Assembly: GCA_047621345.1 (NCBI GenBank)
Contig: JBLHLW010000015.1
Span: 1-64,000, forward strand
Direction: 5' to 3'
Length of the DNA stretch: 64,000 bases
Source of the DNA: Actimicrobium sp047621345
Lineage (GTDB): Bacteria > Pseudomonadota > Gammaproteobacteria > Burkholderiales > Burkholderiaceae_D
Shown here: positions 24,780 to 33,058 of the stretch, piece by piece
Numbering within the stretch: position 1 is the stretch's first letter
Layout: each line of letters begins with the position of its first letter
Notes under the pieces: model-generated
Databases searched by the model: none
Seen by the model: the letters and a program-made list of their open reading frames with translations, nothing else
Told to the model about the DNA's origin: nothing
Made by a program: the position numbers and the translations under genes

Positions 24780-24794
24780 TGAGAACGATTCTTG
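24780..24794. promoter_or_regulatory. Fur box candidate
   Basis: TGAGAACGATTCTTG fits the 7-1-7 Fur pattern (TGAnAAn-n-nTTnTCA) with few mismatches, in an AT-rich stretch upstream of bfd. Iron repression of bfd and the receptor genes is expected biology. Confidence 0.65.
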
Positions 24795-24958
24795 TTTAGA
24801 TTATTGAGCATCTGCCGATAAAATGCAAGAAATTATCCAACAAACAGTCAGGCAAGCCGAGACGGCTTTTGCGCCTTGTGCCGTCACCGTGTCGAGACAC
24901 TTTGGATTGAAAAATCTTGCAGCCCCAGAACGAAAAAATACCGTTCGGGGCGCGCGGA

Positions 24959-25108
24959 TTAACGCGGTGTCTTACGCTGCATTTCCGCCAGATCCCAGCC
25001 TAACTGGCGACGGACTTCGCGTGGATCAGGAGGCGGTTTGCGGGCGTGTTGCCGGCGCACCATGTAGTCGCGAACTTGCTCTTTGGTTGGTTGCTTTGAA
25101 TCCGACAT
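24959..25108 (-). CDS. Small conserved-looking hydrophilic protein, 49 aa
   Basis: A 49-residue frame from the ATG at 25108, with GAGGT five bases upstream. It begins MSDSKQPTKEQVRDYMVRRQ, is rich in Arg, Lys and Pro (KPPPDPREVRRQLGW) and ends KTPR. The composition and good ribosome site suggest a real gene; no function is recognised. A hairpin at 24922-24950 (CCCCAGAACG / CGTTCGGGG, one bulge) just after the stop could end transcription. Confidence 0.6.
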   Translation of the reverse strand: MSDSKQPTKEQVRDYMVRRQHARKPPPDPREVRRQLGWDLAEMQRKTPR

Positions 25109-25318
25109 GTCACACCTCGCACCTTCAAAATGGACCTGGAGAGACTCGTGTGTCCACTGTCACGACCTGCGTTGTTAAACGTGAATGGCAGTTCGACAGT
25201 TGACAGTTCCATAAGATAAGAAAAGCGTGTTCAGGCACACGACAGAGAATTGAATCCGATGGTGGAAAGCTCCCGTAGAAGGACAGGTAAGCCTCCTCCA
25301 ACCCGATAAGGAATCATC

Positions 25319-25867
25319 ATGCGTTCACTCCCTACAGCTCTTGTTTTTACCGCGTTGCTCGCGACAGCCAGCGTTTCGTTTGCCGATGTCATGGTCGGTG
25401 GCCAGAGCATGTCGCCAAGCAAGGACATCATCGACAATGCCGTCAATTCGGCTGATCACACCACGTTAGTTGCCGCCGTCAAGGCCGCCGGTCTGGTCGA
25501 GACATTGAAGGGAAAAGGACCGTTCACCGTGTTTGCGCCCACCAATGCCGCATTCGCCAAACTGCCTGCCGGCACGGTCGAAACATTGGTCAAGCCAGAG
25601 AGCAAAGCAACGCTGACAAAAATCCTGACCTATCACGTGGTTCCAGGTAAATACGATTTCATGGCACTGGCTGGCGAAATCAAGAAACACAACGGCAAGG
25701 CTGAACTGGCAACAGCCAGCGGTGGCAAGTTGAGTTTTGCGATGAACGGCATGCACAACATTAGCGTCATGGATGAAACCGGTCACACGGCCAGTATCAG
25801 CACCTACGACGTCACCCAGTCGAATGGCGTGATCAATGTAATCGACACAGTCCTGATGCCGAAATAA
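25319..25867 (+). CDS. Secreted fasciclin (FAS1) domain protein
   Basis: 182 residues with signal peptide MRSLPTALVFTALLATASVSFA and AAGGA upstream. One FAS1 domain: HTTLVAAVKAAGLVETLKGKGPFTVFAPTNAAFAKLP (H1 motif, in part), TYHVVPGKYDF and the H2 stretch SNGVINVIDTVLMPK. FAS1 proteins act in adhesion or matrix binding, but bacterial single-domain forms have few defined roles. Monocistronic, with a strong terminator just downstream. Confidence 0.92.
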   Translation: MRSLPTALVFTALLATASVSFADVMVGGQSMSPSKDIIDNAVNSADHTTLVAAVKAAGLVETLKGKGPFTVFAPTNAAFAKLPAGTVETLVKPESKATLTKILTYHVVPGKYDFMALAGEIKKHNGKAELATASGGKLSFAMNGMHNISVMDETGHTASISTYDVTQSNGVINVIDTVLMPK

Positions 25868-25908
25868 AGTTTCTCCGCTCCCTGTGGATTGGCGCCTGGT
25901 GCGCTGCT

Positions 25909-25937
25909 AACCCGGAATTTTTCCGGGTTTTTTTTCG
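25909..25937 (+). terminator. Rho-independent terminator of fasciclin gene
   Basis: AACCCGGAA and TTCCGGGTT form a 9-bp stem with a TTT loop, followed by a T run, 42 bases after the fasciclin stop. Confidence 0.92.
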
Positions 25938-26052
25938 TCTAGAAAAAGAAAGACGGTGGTGCTGGAGGTGGTCGGTTGCTGGAGGTTTATGGGATGAGCC
26001 CAAGCGTGTACACCGACGGCGTAGTGGCGTTTTCCGAGATGTCTGGTTCGCT

Positions 26053-26084
26053 CGCGTGGGCACGAGAAGCCGTGCCCACCCTAC
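26053..26084. repeat. REP-like palindrome, copy 10
   Basis: CGCGTGGGCACG and CGTGCCCACCCTAC arms around GAGAAGC, between the fasciclin gene and the convergent 84-residue gene. Confidence 0.78.
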
Positions 26085-26116
26085 CCATGCACACGCATGA
26101 AAGACAACGCTCTGGA

Positions 26117-26371
26117 TCAGGGCCACGGCGCCGGCGCGACATTGACATACTGCTCGCCGCCATCGGCCGGCGTCGGTCCCGCGTTATAGGGTGTGCCGGC
26201 ATGTAGCCTCGCCCCCAATAGCAGAGCAATTTCGCGACGCGAAGCACTGAAATCATCGAGAACCAAAGGCTGATTTTTTTCTGGCCAGTTGGCTCTGGCC
26301 CAACCGATCAAGGCATCGAAACGCTGGTTAAATTCGGCGGCAAATTGGTCATTTTTTGTTGGATCAGACAT
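26117..26371 (-). CDS. Small hypothetical protein, 84 aa
   Basis: 84 residues from the ATG at 26371, with GGGGAGA upstream. Begins MSDPTKNDQFAAEFNQRFDA and contains WARANWPEKNQP and SASRREIALLLGARLHAG; no signal or membrane segment. Codon use fits its neighbours. The family is not recognised and no function is assigned. Confidence 0.6.
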   Translation of the reverse strand: MSDPTKNDQFAAEFNQRFDALIGWARANWPEKNQPLVLDDFSASRREIALLLGARLHAGTPYNAGPTPADGGEQYVNVAPAPWP

Positions 26372-26619
26372 GGCTGCATCTCCCCTATCAAAGTCGGTAA
26401 TACCGCCAACCCTAGCACAAGCCCGGATGAATCAGCGTGTTTGACGGTGCATCAAATGGCATCCGGCCAGTTTTCGACAGCATTCAAGCGCTCCCTTCCG
26501 CAAATCAATAGCCGATACGCCATAAAGCTTTCGTACCATCCGTGTTTTCGGATAATTGCCAGCCATAAAGTTGTTAATTGTCATGAACAAGTTCCCACCC
26601 ATCCCCTCAGGAATCACCC

Positions 26620-26757
26620 ATGATCTGGCAACAAATTTATGCTCTCCTCGGCAGCGTTGCCCCATCTACGCCGTTTGGGGCCATCCCGGTCGCTGTCCTG
26701 CTGATTAATTCTGTCGGTGTTTGTATCCGGCTGGGGTACGCCGCTGTTCAAAAATGA
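26620..26757 (+). CDS. Putative small membrane peptide, 45 aa
   Basis: 45 codons from the ATG at 26620 (CAGGA seven bases upstream), beginning MIWQQIYALLGSVAPSTPFG, with one hydrophobic helix (AIPVAVLLINSVGVCI). Its TGA overlaps the ATG of a second short frame (ATGA), the arrangement of coupled genes. Both frames have membrane-like segments. Outside these frames, the 26372-26991 gap shows nothing else. Confidence 0.4.
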   Translation: MIWQQIYALLGSVAPSTPFGAIPVAVLLINSVGVCIRLGYAAVQK

Positions 26758-26924
26758 TGAATACCCTGTGGTCACGCAAGCTGGCAGTACCCAGACAAGA
26801 TGGACATGAAGGAGACATTCCGTGTTACGTGTTCTTCCACTCGATCGCACAGGCCTTTTTGGTCGGCGGGTTGATCACGCTACAGGCTTATGTCTGGCCA
26901 TTGATCAGCATGGTTATCCACTAG
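26754..26924 (+). CDS. Putative small membrane peptide, 56 aa
   Basis: 56 codons from the ATG at 26754, overlapping the previous stop by ATGA. Hydrophilic first half (MMNTLWSRKLAVPRQDGHEG), then a hydrophobic segment (FHSIAQAFLVGGLITLQAYV). No family recognised. The frame ends 67 bp before the convergent PHA synthase stop. An alternative GTG-started frame after AAGGAG (from about 26822) overlaps it, so the coding call is tentative. Confidence 0.35.
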   Translation: MMNTLWSRKLAVPRQDGHEGDIPCYVFFHSIAQAFLVGGLITLQAYVWPLISMVIH

Positions 26925-26991
26925 AAAACGCCATCACGCTCCGGGACGCACATCTTCATCCCCGGGACCGCCCCGGCGCGATTCATTAACT

Positions 26992-28731
26992 TCATCGTTC
27001 AAGCACATATTGCCCGGGGGCCTTGCCAAGCGAAGTGCCGTCGCTTGTGGCCGGAGCAATCCGTCCGCACGACTGCCGCGCCAGCCAGTCGGACCATGCT
27101 GGCCACCATGATCCCTCCTGCGGCGGAGTCGCACCTAGCCACTCATCGGGACTCACATAGTGCATATCGGGATGGCGCTGCGCGACCCGGTAATGTCGAT
27201 TAGCATTGCCGGGTTCGCTGACAATGCCGCCGTTATGACCGCCACTGGCAAGTATGAAGCAGATATCGGTGTCTGCCAGCAACTGGATCTTGAACACGGA
27301 TCGCCAAGGTGCAACATGGTCTTTTTCGGTCGCCACCGCGCACACCGGCACACGGATGTCAGAGAGCGATACCACGGACCCCTGAACCCGATAGCGTCCT
27401 GCAAATAAGTCATTCCCGAGGAAAAAGCTACGCAGATACTCACTATGCATTCGGTACGGCATCCGCGTGGTGTCGGCATTCCATGCCATCAGGTCGGTCA
27501 TCGGCGCGCGTTGTCCCATCAGGTAATTATCCACCAGCGCAGACCAGACGAGATCATTCGAACGTAGCAATCGGAACGCCCCGGCCATTTGCCGGTTATC
27601 GAGCGTACCTTGCACCCACATTAGATCATCGAGAAAATCGAGCTGACTGTCGTCGATGAATAATTGCAGCTCACCGGCTTCCGTGAAGTCGGTTTGCGCT
27701 GCCAGCAGCGTGACGGAATTGAGCAAGGTCGGGTCATGCCGCGCCAGCCAGGCCGCCGCCGTCGCCAGCAAGGTCCCGCCCAGGCAATAGCCCGCCGTAT
27801 TGATCGCAACACCCGGAACAATCGTGCGCACCGCCTGCAGTGCATCGATGACGCCGTGCTGCAAATAATCGTCCATGCGAAGATCGCGGTCGTCCGCGAC
27901 GGGGTTGCGCCATGAAATCATGAACACGACATGACCACGCTCAAGGAGAAAGCGCACCAATGAATTGTGCGGCGAGAGATCGAGGATGTAATACTTCATG
28001 ATCCAAGCCGGTACGATCAATAGTGGTTCTGCATGCACGGAGTCGGTCACCGGCGTGTAGCGGATTAATTCAATCAGATCATTGCGGTACACCACCTCGC
28101 CCGGCGTCGCTGCCACTTCATGACCCGGACGAAAGTGCTCTACCTCCGGAGGCTGCTGCCCGGCCAGCGCGCGCTGCCAATCCTGCAAAAGCAACTGCTG
28201 GCCGCGTAGCAAGTTGGCGCCGGACTCACGCAAGGTAGCGTGAAGTACAACCGGGTTGGCCAGCAGATGATTTGACGGCGACACCACGTCGAGACACTGC
28301 CGAGCGACAAAGGCGACGACCTGTTCATGATGAGCCGACATTCCGCCAATGCCAGTGGTTGCATGATGCCACCACTGTTGTTGCAGCAAAAACCCTTGCG
28401 ACCACCAGTTAAACGGCCAGTGCTGCCAAGCCGGATCGTCAAAACGATGGTCCTGCGGCAAGGGTTCAATACACCGTGGCGGGGCTTGACTTGTCGCCAG
28501 GTCGACAACATGCGCGGCCAGCCTCGATTGTTGCTGCAGTGCCTTGACAAGTAATTGCCCTTGTTTACCGGGCGAAGTGGACAGATGCAGCAACCAGTCG
28601 ACACCTGCCAGACCCAGCGCCGCCGGTGAAATGCCGGAGGTCAGTCGACCAACAAGCCCATGCAACAGACGGTCCAGACTGGTCGGTGAGTCGGTCCAAT
28701 GAGTATGTTGCGGCCGCTGTGATGAAGGCAT
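26992..28731 (-). CDS. phaC: Poly(3-hydroxyalkanoate) synthase, PhaC-like
   Basis: 579 residues, usual for class I. Polymerises hydroxyacyl-CoA into storage granules. An N-terminal PhaC domain (WQHWPFNWWSQGFLLQQQWW) precedes the alpha/beta hydrolase with the lipase-like box GYCLGGT (catalytic Cys), Asp in KDHVAPW and His in GGHNGGI. The family tryptophans and PAWIMKYYILDL are present. It stands alone without phaA or phaB, as secondary synthases often do. The divergent gap to the stress-protein gene holds an FNR-type box. Confidence 0.92.
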   Translation of the reverse strand: MPSSQRPQHTHWTDSPTSLDRLLHGLVGRLTSGISPAALGLAGVDWLLHLSTSPGKQGQLLVKALQQQSRLAAHVVDLATSQAPPRCIEPLPQDHRFDDPAWQHWPFNWWSQGFLLQQQWWHHATTGIGGMSAHHEQVVAFVARQCLDVVSPSNHLLANPVVLHATLRESGANLLRGQQLLLQDWQRALAGQQPPEVEHFRPGHEVAATPGEVVYRNDLIELIRYTPVTDSVHAEPLLIVPAWIMKYYILDLSPHNSLVRFLLERGHVVFMISWRNPVADDRDLRMDDYLQHGVIDALQAVRTIVPGVAINTAGYCLGGTLLATAAAWLARHDPTLLNSVTLLAAQTDFTEAGELQLFIDDSQLDFLDDLMWVQGTLDNRQMAGAFRLLRSNDLVWSALVDNYLMGQRAPMTDLMAWNADTTRMPYRMHSEYLRSFFLGNDLFAGRYRVQGSVVSLSDIRVPVCAVATEKDHVAPWRSVFKIQLLADTDICFILASGGHNGGIVSEPGNANRHYRVAQRHPDMHYVSPDEWLGATPPQEGSWWPAWSDWLARQSCGRIAPATSDGTSLGKAPGQYVLER

Positions 28732-28826
28732 CGGATGACTTTCGATAACGAATGCGTGGTGACCTACGTTGAATGCTTCTATCGTACGATGTGGTTGTCC
28801 CCGATGGGATCGCCATCGACCATTAG

Positions 28827-28840
28827 TTGATGCAGATCAA
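28827..28840. promoter_or_regulatory. FNR/ANR box
   Basis: TTGATGCAGATCAA is a perfect match to TTGAT-N4-ATCAA. It lies in the divergent gap between phaC (start 28731) and the universal stress protein (start 29008), about 95 and 168 bp from the two starts. Both gene types are often in oxygen-limitation regulons. Confidence 0.75.
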
Positions 28841-29007
28841 GTTACAGCTAATCTAACAAAAGTTGGCGATAACACAAGTCGACTTGCGAGTCGGACCACC
28901 CTACACTCGGGGTGTAAAAGCTATTGCATCCGCAACCACAAACCGGTTACCAGCCCGGAGAAAAACCCTCTTCGCGAATCTGCGTCATCCGTTATCAGGA
29001 GCTGCTC

Positions 29008-29847
29008 ATGTCTTACAAGACCATCCTCATCCACCTCGACGAATCGCCGACCATCGATGCACGCATCAAGATGGCAGCGCAACTGGCCACCACCCACGAA
29101 GCCCATTTGATCGGACTCGCGACGACTGGTGTCTCCCGCTATTTTTACGAATCGATGTCTTCCGCTGTCAGCGAGGCCGGCATTGGACCGTACCTGGACA
29201 CCCTGCGCGAACAGGCGCGCGGACGCCTTCAGCATTTCGAAGACAAAGTCCGCCAGCTCGGCGTCAACTCCTTCGAAATACATCTGGCCGACGACGAAGC
29301 CGAGGGCTGTCTGGCCATGCGAGCACGCTACTGCGATCTTGTCATTCTGGGTCAATACGATCCCGACGGCAGCATCCCGTCGGTCTACGCCGACCTGCCC
29401 GAATACGTGACCCTCAATGGCGGATGTCCCGTTCTAGTCATCCCGTATGTCGGCACCTATCCGCTCAAACCAGAGCATGTTCTGATTGCTTGGGATGGCG
29501 GCCAGGAGGCGGCAAAGGCCGTTCGCAGTGCGCTACCGTTTCTGCAAGCAGCCAAGTCCGTGGAAGTCGCTGTCTTCAATGCGCAGCATCGACCCAACAA
29601 CCACGGCGAGGAGCCCGGTGCCGACATCGCCCTTTATCTGGCACGGCATCATGTAAAAGCCAACGTGCGTCAGGAACAGACCGAGATTCCGGTCGGCGAA
29701 GCCTTGCTGTCGCTGGCCGCCGACCTCAATGCGGATTTGCTGGTCATGGGTTGCTATGGCCATTCGCGACTCCGCGAAATTTTGCTCGGCGGCGTCAGCC
29801 GGACCATACTGGATTCGATTACCTTGCCGGTACTGATGTCTCATTAG
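29008..29847 (+). CDS. Tandem universal stress protein (UspA family)
   Basis: 279 residues from the ATG at 29008 (CAGGA upstream). Two Usp domains (about 1-150 and 155-279). The second keeps the nucleotide-binding pattern GCYGHSRLREILLGGVSRTIL (Gly-x2-Gly-x9-Gly-Ser/Thr type); the first is degenerate in that region. Such proteins support survival under energy or oxygen limitation. An FNR-type box lies upstream and PHA synthase is divergent. Confidence 0.9.
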   Translation: MSYKTILIHLDESPTIDARIKMAAQLATTHEAHLIGLATTGVSRYFYESMSSAVSEAGIGPYLDTLREQARGRLQHFEDKVRQLGVNSFEIHLADDEAEGCLAMRARYCDLVILGQYDPDGSIPSVYADLPEYVTLNGGCPVLVIPYVGTYPLKPEHVLIAWDGGQEAAKAVRSALPFLQAAKSVEVAVFNAQHRPNNHGEEPGADIALYLARHHVKANVRQEQTEIPVGEALLSLAADLNADLLVMGCYGHSRLREILLGGVSRTILDSITLPVLMSH

Positions 29848-29852
29848 CGCAG

Positions 29853-29973
29853 ACGCGTGGGCACAAAAAACTGTGCCCACGCTACCCAATTAGCGCGCAC
29901 GCGTAGGCACAAAAAATGTGCCACCCCACCCAATTAGCGCGCACGCGTAGGCACAAAAAATGTGCCCACCCTA
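29853..29973. repeat. Tandem triplet of REP-like palindromes, copies 11-13
   Basis: Three units of about 44 bp in head-to-tail order (29853-29884, 29899-29930, 29943-29973), each holding ATTAGCGCG-type flank plus the palindrome. Units 2 and 3 share the TAGGCAC variant and are nearly identical, implying recent duplication. They lie after the stress-protein stop and before the convergent PNPOx-fold gene. Confidence 0.85.
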
Positions 29974-30016
29974 TCAGCGACATCGCAAAGCGCATGCGAT
30001 GCGTGCCGTCAATCGA

Positions 30017-30472
30017 CTACAGCGTCACCAGTTCGGTATGCCCAAAACCCTGTCGGTAATCGAGCATCGACACGACCATCGGCCGAATTTCCAGCAGAAG
30101 AATGTCCGTGCTCGCTGACGGATCACCGTCACTCCACTTTGCCACCTGCGGGTAGCGTCGGACCATGCGCTCCGTTGCATGTCTAACCGCATCAGGATCG
30201 TCCAGAATGCTGGCGTAAGCTGACATCGAAATACCCTGAATATCATCCCAATCCACGTAACTGGCATTGATCGTCAATGACACTTTGTTGCAGTGACGAA
30301 TATTGCTGGCCTTCTGGCTTCGGCTACCGATGCCGACATACAAGATCAAGTCATCGCTGGCGTAGCTGACTGTGGTGGCTTGTGGAAATCCATCGGGCCG
30401 GATCGTCGCCAGCGTCATGTCCTTGCCGATGTCAATGATGCGCCGGATGAAGTGATGTTGACGAGTGTCCAT
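30017..30472 (-). CDS. Pyridoxamine 5'-phosphate oxidase-fold protein
   Basis: 151 residues. A split-barrel flavin-binding fold: DMTLATIRPDGFPQATTVSY, ILYVGIGSRSQKASNIRHCNKVSLTI (seen in part) are the family's first strands and FMN-phosphate region. It probably binds FMN, F420 or heme as a small oxidoreductase or sensor. It is separate from the chemosensory operon, whose last gene ends 117 bp away on the same strand. Confidence 0.82.
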   Translation of the reverse strand: MDTRQHHFIRRIIDIGKDMTLATIRPDGFPQATTVSYASDDLILYVGIGSRSQKASNIRHCNKVSLTINASYVDWDDIQGISMSAYASILDDPDAVRHATERMVRRYPQVAKWSDGDPSASTDILLLEIRPMVVSMLDYRQGFGHTELVTL

Positions 30473-30589
30473 CGATGGCTCCGAAAAAGGAAATGTCCTT
30501 AGTCTCCGCCGGAGCTACGGTCGCGGTATTGACCTCAGTCATTCCTCAGGCAGAATTTTTTCTCGATATGGAACAACCCCAAAAAAACC

Positions 30590-31666
30590 TCAGCCGCGTT
30601 GATAAAACCGCACCATCTCTGCCGCGATTCGGTCCAGCGGCATCTCGCTGTCAACGGCACCCAATTTGACCGCCTCGCGAGGCATGCCATAGACCACGCA
30701 ACTCGCTTCATCCTGCCCGATCGTCGGCGCGCCGGCATCGTGCATGTCGCGCAAGCCGCGTGCACCGTCGTCACCCATGCCAGTCATGATAATACCCAAT
30801 GCGTTGCGCCCGGCCACCTGGGCGACCGATTTGAACAGCACATCGACTGACGGCTTGTGCCGGTTGACCGGTGGTCCATCAATCACTTCTACTTGATAGT
30901 AAGCACCGCTACGGGTCAACCGCATATGTAAGCCACCAGGGGCAATCAGCGCACGGCCCGGCATGACTCGGTCACCGTGGCGCGCTTCGCGCACTTCGAT
31001 GGCACACAATGTATTGAGCCGATTGGCGAACAGCGCAGTGAATTTTTCTGGCATGTGCTGGACCACAACAATACCCGCCGACACCCGCGGCAGCGCCGTC
31101 AGGATGACTTCCAGCGCCTGGGTGCCACCCGTCGACGTACCGATCGCGATCACCTTATCGGTAGTCTGCGCCAATGCACCAGGAGGCAACGGCTTGTCGT
31201 TGCGAGCCGTATTCGCATTGGCCTGCTGCGGCGACTGCGTCTCCCGAGCAAAGCGCTTTGGCTTCGACAGCGCCGCCTGCTTGACGTTGCGAATGAGCTC
31301 CGCAGCCGATTCCGACAAGAAGTCCTTGAGTCCCAGCTTGGGCTTGGTCACATAACTGACTGCACCCGCCGCCAGCGCCTGCATCGTCGTCTCCGCGCCT
31401 TTTTCCGTCAGAGTCGAGCAGATCACTACCGGCGTGGGCCGTTCGTTCATGATTTTTTTCAGGAAGGTGATGCCGTCCATACGCGGCATCTCGACATCGA
31501 GGATGATCACATCAGGCCATTCAACGGCCATTTTCTCCTGCGCCAGAATCGGATCAGCCGCCGATGGCAACACCTGAATTTGCGGATCTTTCGATAACAG
31601 CGCCGTCAATACCTGGCGTACTACGGCCGAGTCATCAACAATCATTACCTTGATTACATTTGTCAT
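30590..31666 (-). CDS. cheB: Chemotaxis protein-glutamate methylesterase CheB
   Basis: 358 residues. Receiver domain (1-125) with phospho-acceptor Asp57 (IILDVEMPRMDG), and methylesterase domain (about 165-355) with the Ser-His-Asp triad in GTSTGGTQAL, VVQHMPEKFT and GMGDDGARGL. Removes methyl groups from, and deamidates, receptors. Start overlaps the cheD stop (ATGA). Last gene of the operon. Confidence 0.95.
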   Translation of the reverse strand: MTNVIKVMIVDDSAVVRQVLTALLSKDPQIQVLPSAADPILAQEKMAVEWPDVIILDVEMPRMDGITFLKKIMNERPTPVVICSTLTEKGAETTMQALAAGAVSYVTKPKLGLKDFLSESAAELIRNVKQAALSKPKRFARETQSPQQANANTARNDKPLPPGALAQTTDKVIAIGTSTGGTQALEVILTALPRVSAGIVVVQHMPEKFTALFANRLNTLCAIEVREARHGDRVMPGRALIAPGGLHMRLTRSGAYYQVEVIDGPPVNRHKPSVDVLFKSVAQVAGRNALGIIMTGMGDDGARGLRDMHDAGAPTIGQDEASCVVYGMPREAVKLGAVDSEMPLDRIAAEMVRFYQRG

Positions 31667-32181
31667 AGGACCATATCTTTTTGATCAGAATCTATCCAGT
31701 CGAACTTCAACCAGACGTCGCCGGTGGCGACATCGAAATAAATACGCCGGTAGCCATCGCCGCCGACATGTTCAGCCGTGATGGTCAGCCCGGCTTGCTG
31801 CACCATCTGGCGCGCAGTGCGGATATTACGCTCACCAATATCATTCATCAGAAAACCGGCTCCGAACATCCGTCCACCGCCAAAAATCTTGGCGACGCAA
31901 TCGTCAAGGAGCACGCCATGTCGCTGCAATTCTGCTCGCATCATCGCGAAGGCCGTTTCGCCGTAACGACCACCCGCACGTCGCGTGGCGGCACCAACGG
32001 CATCGACGGGCAAAATGAAATGACAGATGCAACCCAGCTTGCGGGTGGGATGCCAGAGCGTGATCGCCACACAGGAACCCAGTAACGTGCCGAAAACTTC
32101 GTGCCGGTAACCACTCCCCAGATCTCCCGGATTGAGAAAAATCTCGCGCTCGGCAAGACTCGAAAAAGGGATGTGGTTCAT
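31663..32181 (-). CDS. cheD: Chemoreceptor glutamine deamidase CheD
   Basis: 172 residues from the ATG at 32181, which overlaps the cheR stop (ATGA); an extension to 32199 is less likely. Active-site Cys in LLGSCVAITL, His in CHFILPVD and the Thr/Asn-containing KIFGGGRMF region are present. Deamidates receptor glutamines, and in some species feeds back with CheY. Confidence 0.93.
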   Translation of the reverse strand: MNHIPFSSLAEREIFLNPGDLGSGYRHEVFGTLLGSCVAITLWHPTRKLGCICHFILPVDAVGAATRRAGGRYGETAFAMMRAELQRHGVLLDDCVAKIFGGGRMFGAGFLMNDIGERNIRTARQMVQQAGLTITAEHVGGDGYRRIYFDVATGDVWLKFDWIDSDQKDMVL

Positions 32182-32999
32182 TGACGCCGTTCCATGCAAT
32201 ACGCGCCGGGACCAAATGAAATCAAGCCATCAATGAGGCCATTGAGGCTCTCTGCCATACCGACAAATAGCATCCCGCCGGGCACCAGTGCAGACAGCAA
32301 TTGACCCACCACCTTGCGCTTGACCGGCGGATCAAAATAAATAAGTACGTTGCGTAAGAAGATCACGTCGAACGGCACCAATTCCGGCAATGGTTCAATC
32401 AGATTAATTTGTGCAAACTCGGTCTTCTCACGCAGCGCCCGATCAATCAACAAGGAACCTTCGTACGGCCCGGAACCGCGCAAACAGTACCGCCGCAAGT
32501 AGTCCGGTGGAATTTCCTGTGTCCGGTCGAAACTGTAATTGGCGCGCCGTGCGGTTTCCAGCACACGCGTGCTGATGTCGGAGCCGCGTATTTCCCAGTG
32601 TGGTGCCCGACCGACGCGACCGAGTTCGGCCAGCGTCATCGCGATCGTGTAGACCTCTTCGCCGGTCGAGCAGGCCGCGCTCCAGACCCGGAAAGTGCGA
32701 TTACGCGGCGCCGCTTCGGCGAGCGTCGACAGCATCGAGAAGTGCTTGGATTCGCGAAAAAAATACGTCTCGTTGGTGGTCAGCAAATCGATTGCGGTCT
32801 GCAACTCGACCGGGTGCTTGCCTGACATCAGATATTCGAAATACGCGCCATACGAAGCCAGTCCGAGTACTTGGACGCGCTTAAAAAGACGCCCGCAAAT
32901 CAGTGCTTTTTTGGCTGGCGTCAGCGCAATACCTGTTTCGCGAAACAGCAGGTCGCGGATGGTGACAAACTCGCGCTCGCTCAGGGCGTTCAATTCCAT
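32178..32999 (-). CDS. cheR: Chemoreceptor methyltransferase CheR
   Basis: 273 residues. Small N-terminal helical domain, then an SAM-binding domain with NETYFFRESKHF, VWSAACSTGEEVYTIAM and FLRNVLIYFD, all family signatures. Methylates glutamates in the signalling domain of MCPs. Coupled to cheD downstream. Confidence 0.95.
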   Translation of the reverse strand: MELNALSEREFVTIRDLLFRETGIALTPAKKALICGRLFKRVQVLGLASYGAYFEYLMSGKHPVELQTAIDLLTTNETYFFRESKHFSMLSTLAEAAPRNRTFRVWSAACSTGEEVYTIAMTLAELGRVGRAPHWEIRGSDISTRVLETARRANYSFDRTQEIPPDYLRRYCLRGSGPYEGSLLIDRALREKTEFAQINLIEPLPELVPFDVIFLRNVLIYFDPPVKRKVVGQLLSALVPGGMLFVGMAESLNGLIDGLISFGPGAYCMERRQ

Positions 33000-33058
33000 A
33001 AAAAACCAGTCAACAAAAAATTATCCTCCCCGCGCACTAGTCGGCGGCTTGTCAACGC

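Noticed and set aside
29853..29973. Possible CRISPR array
   Set aside because: Units follow each other without unique spacers and are palindromic REP copies; no cas genes.
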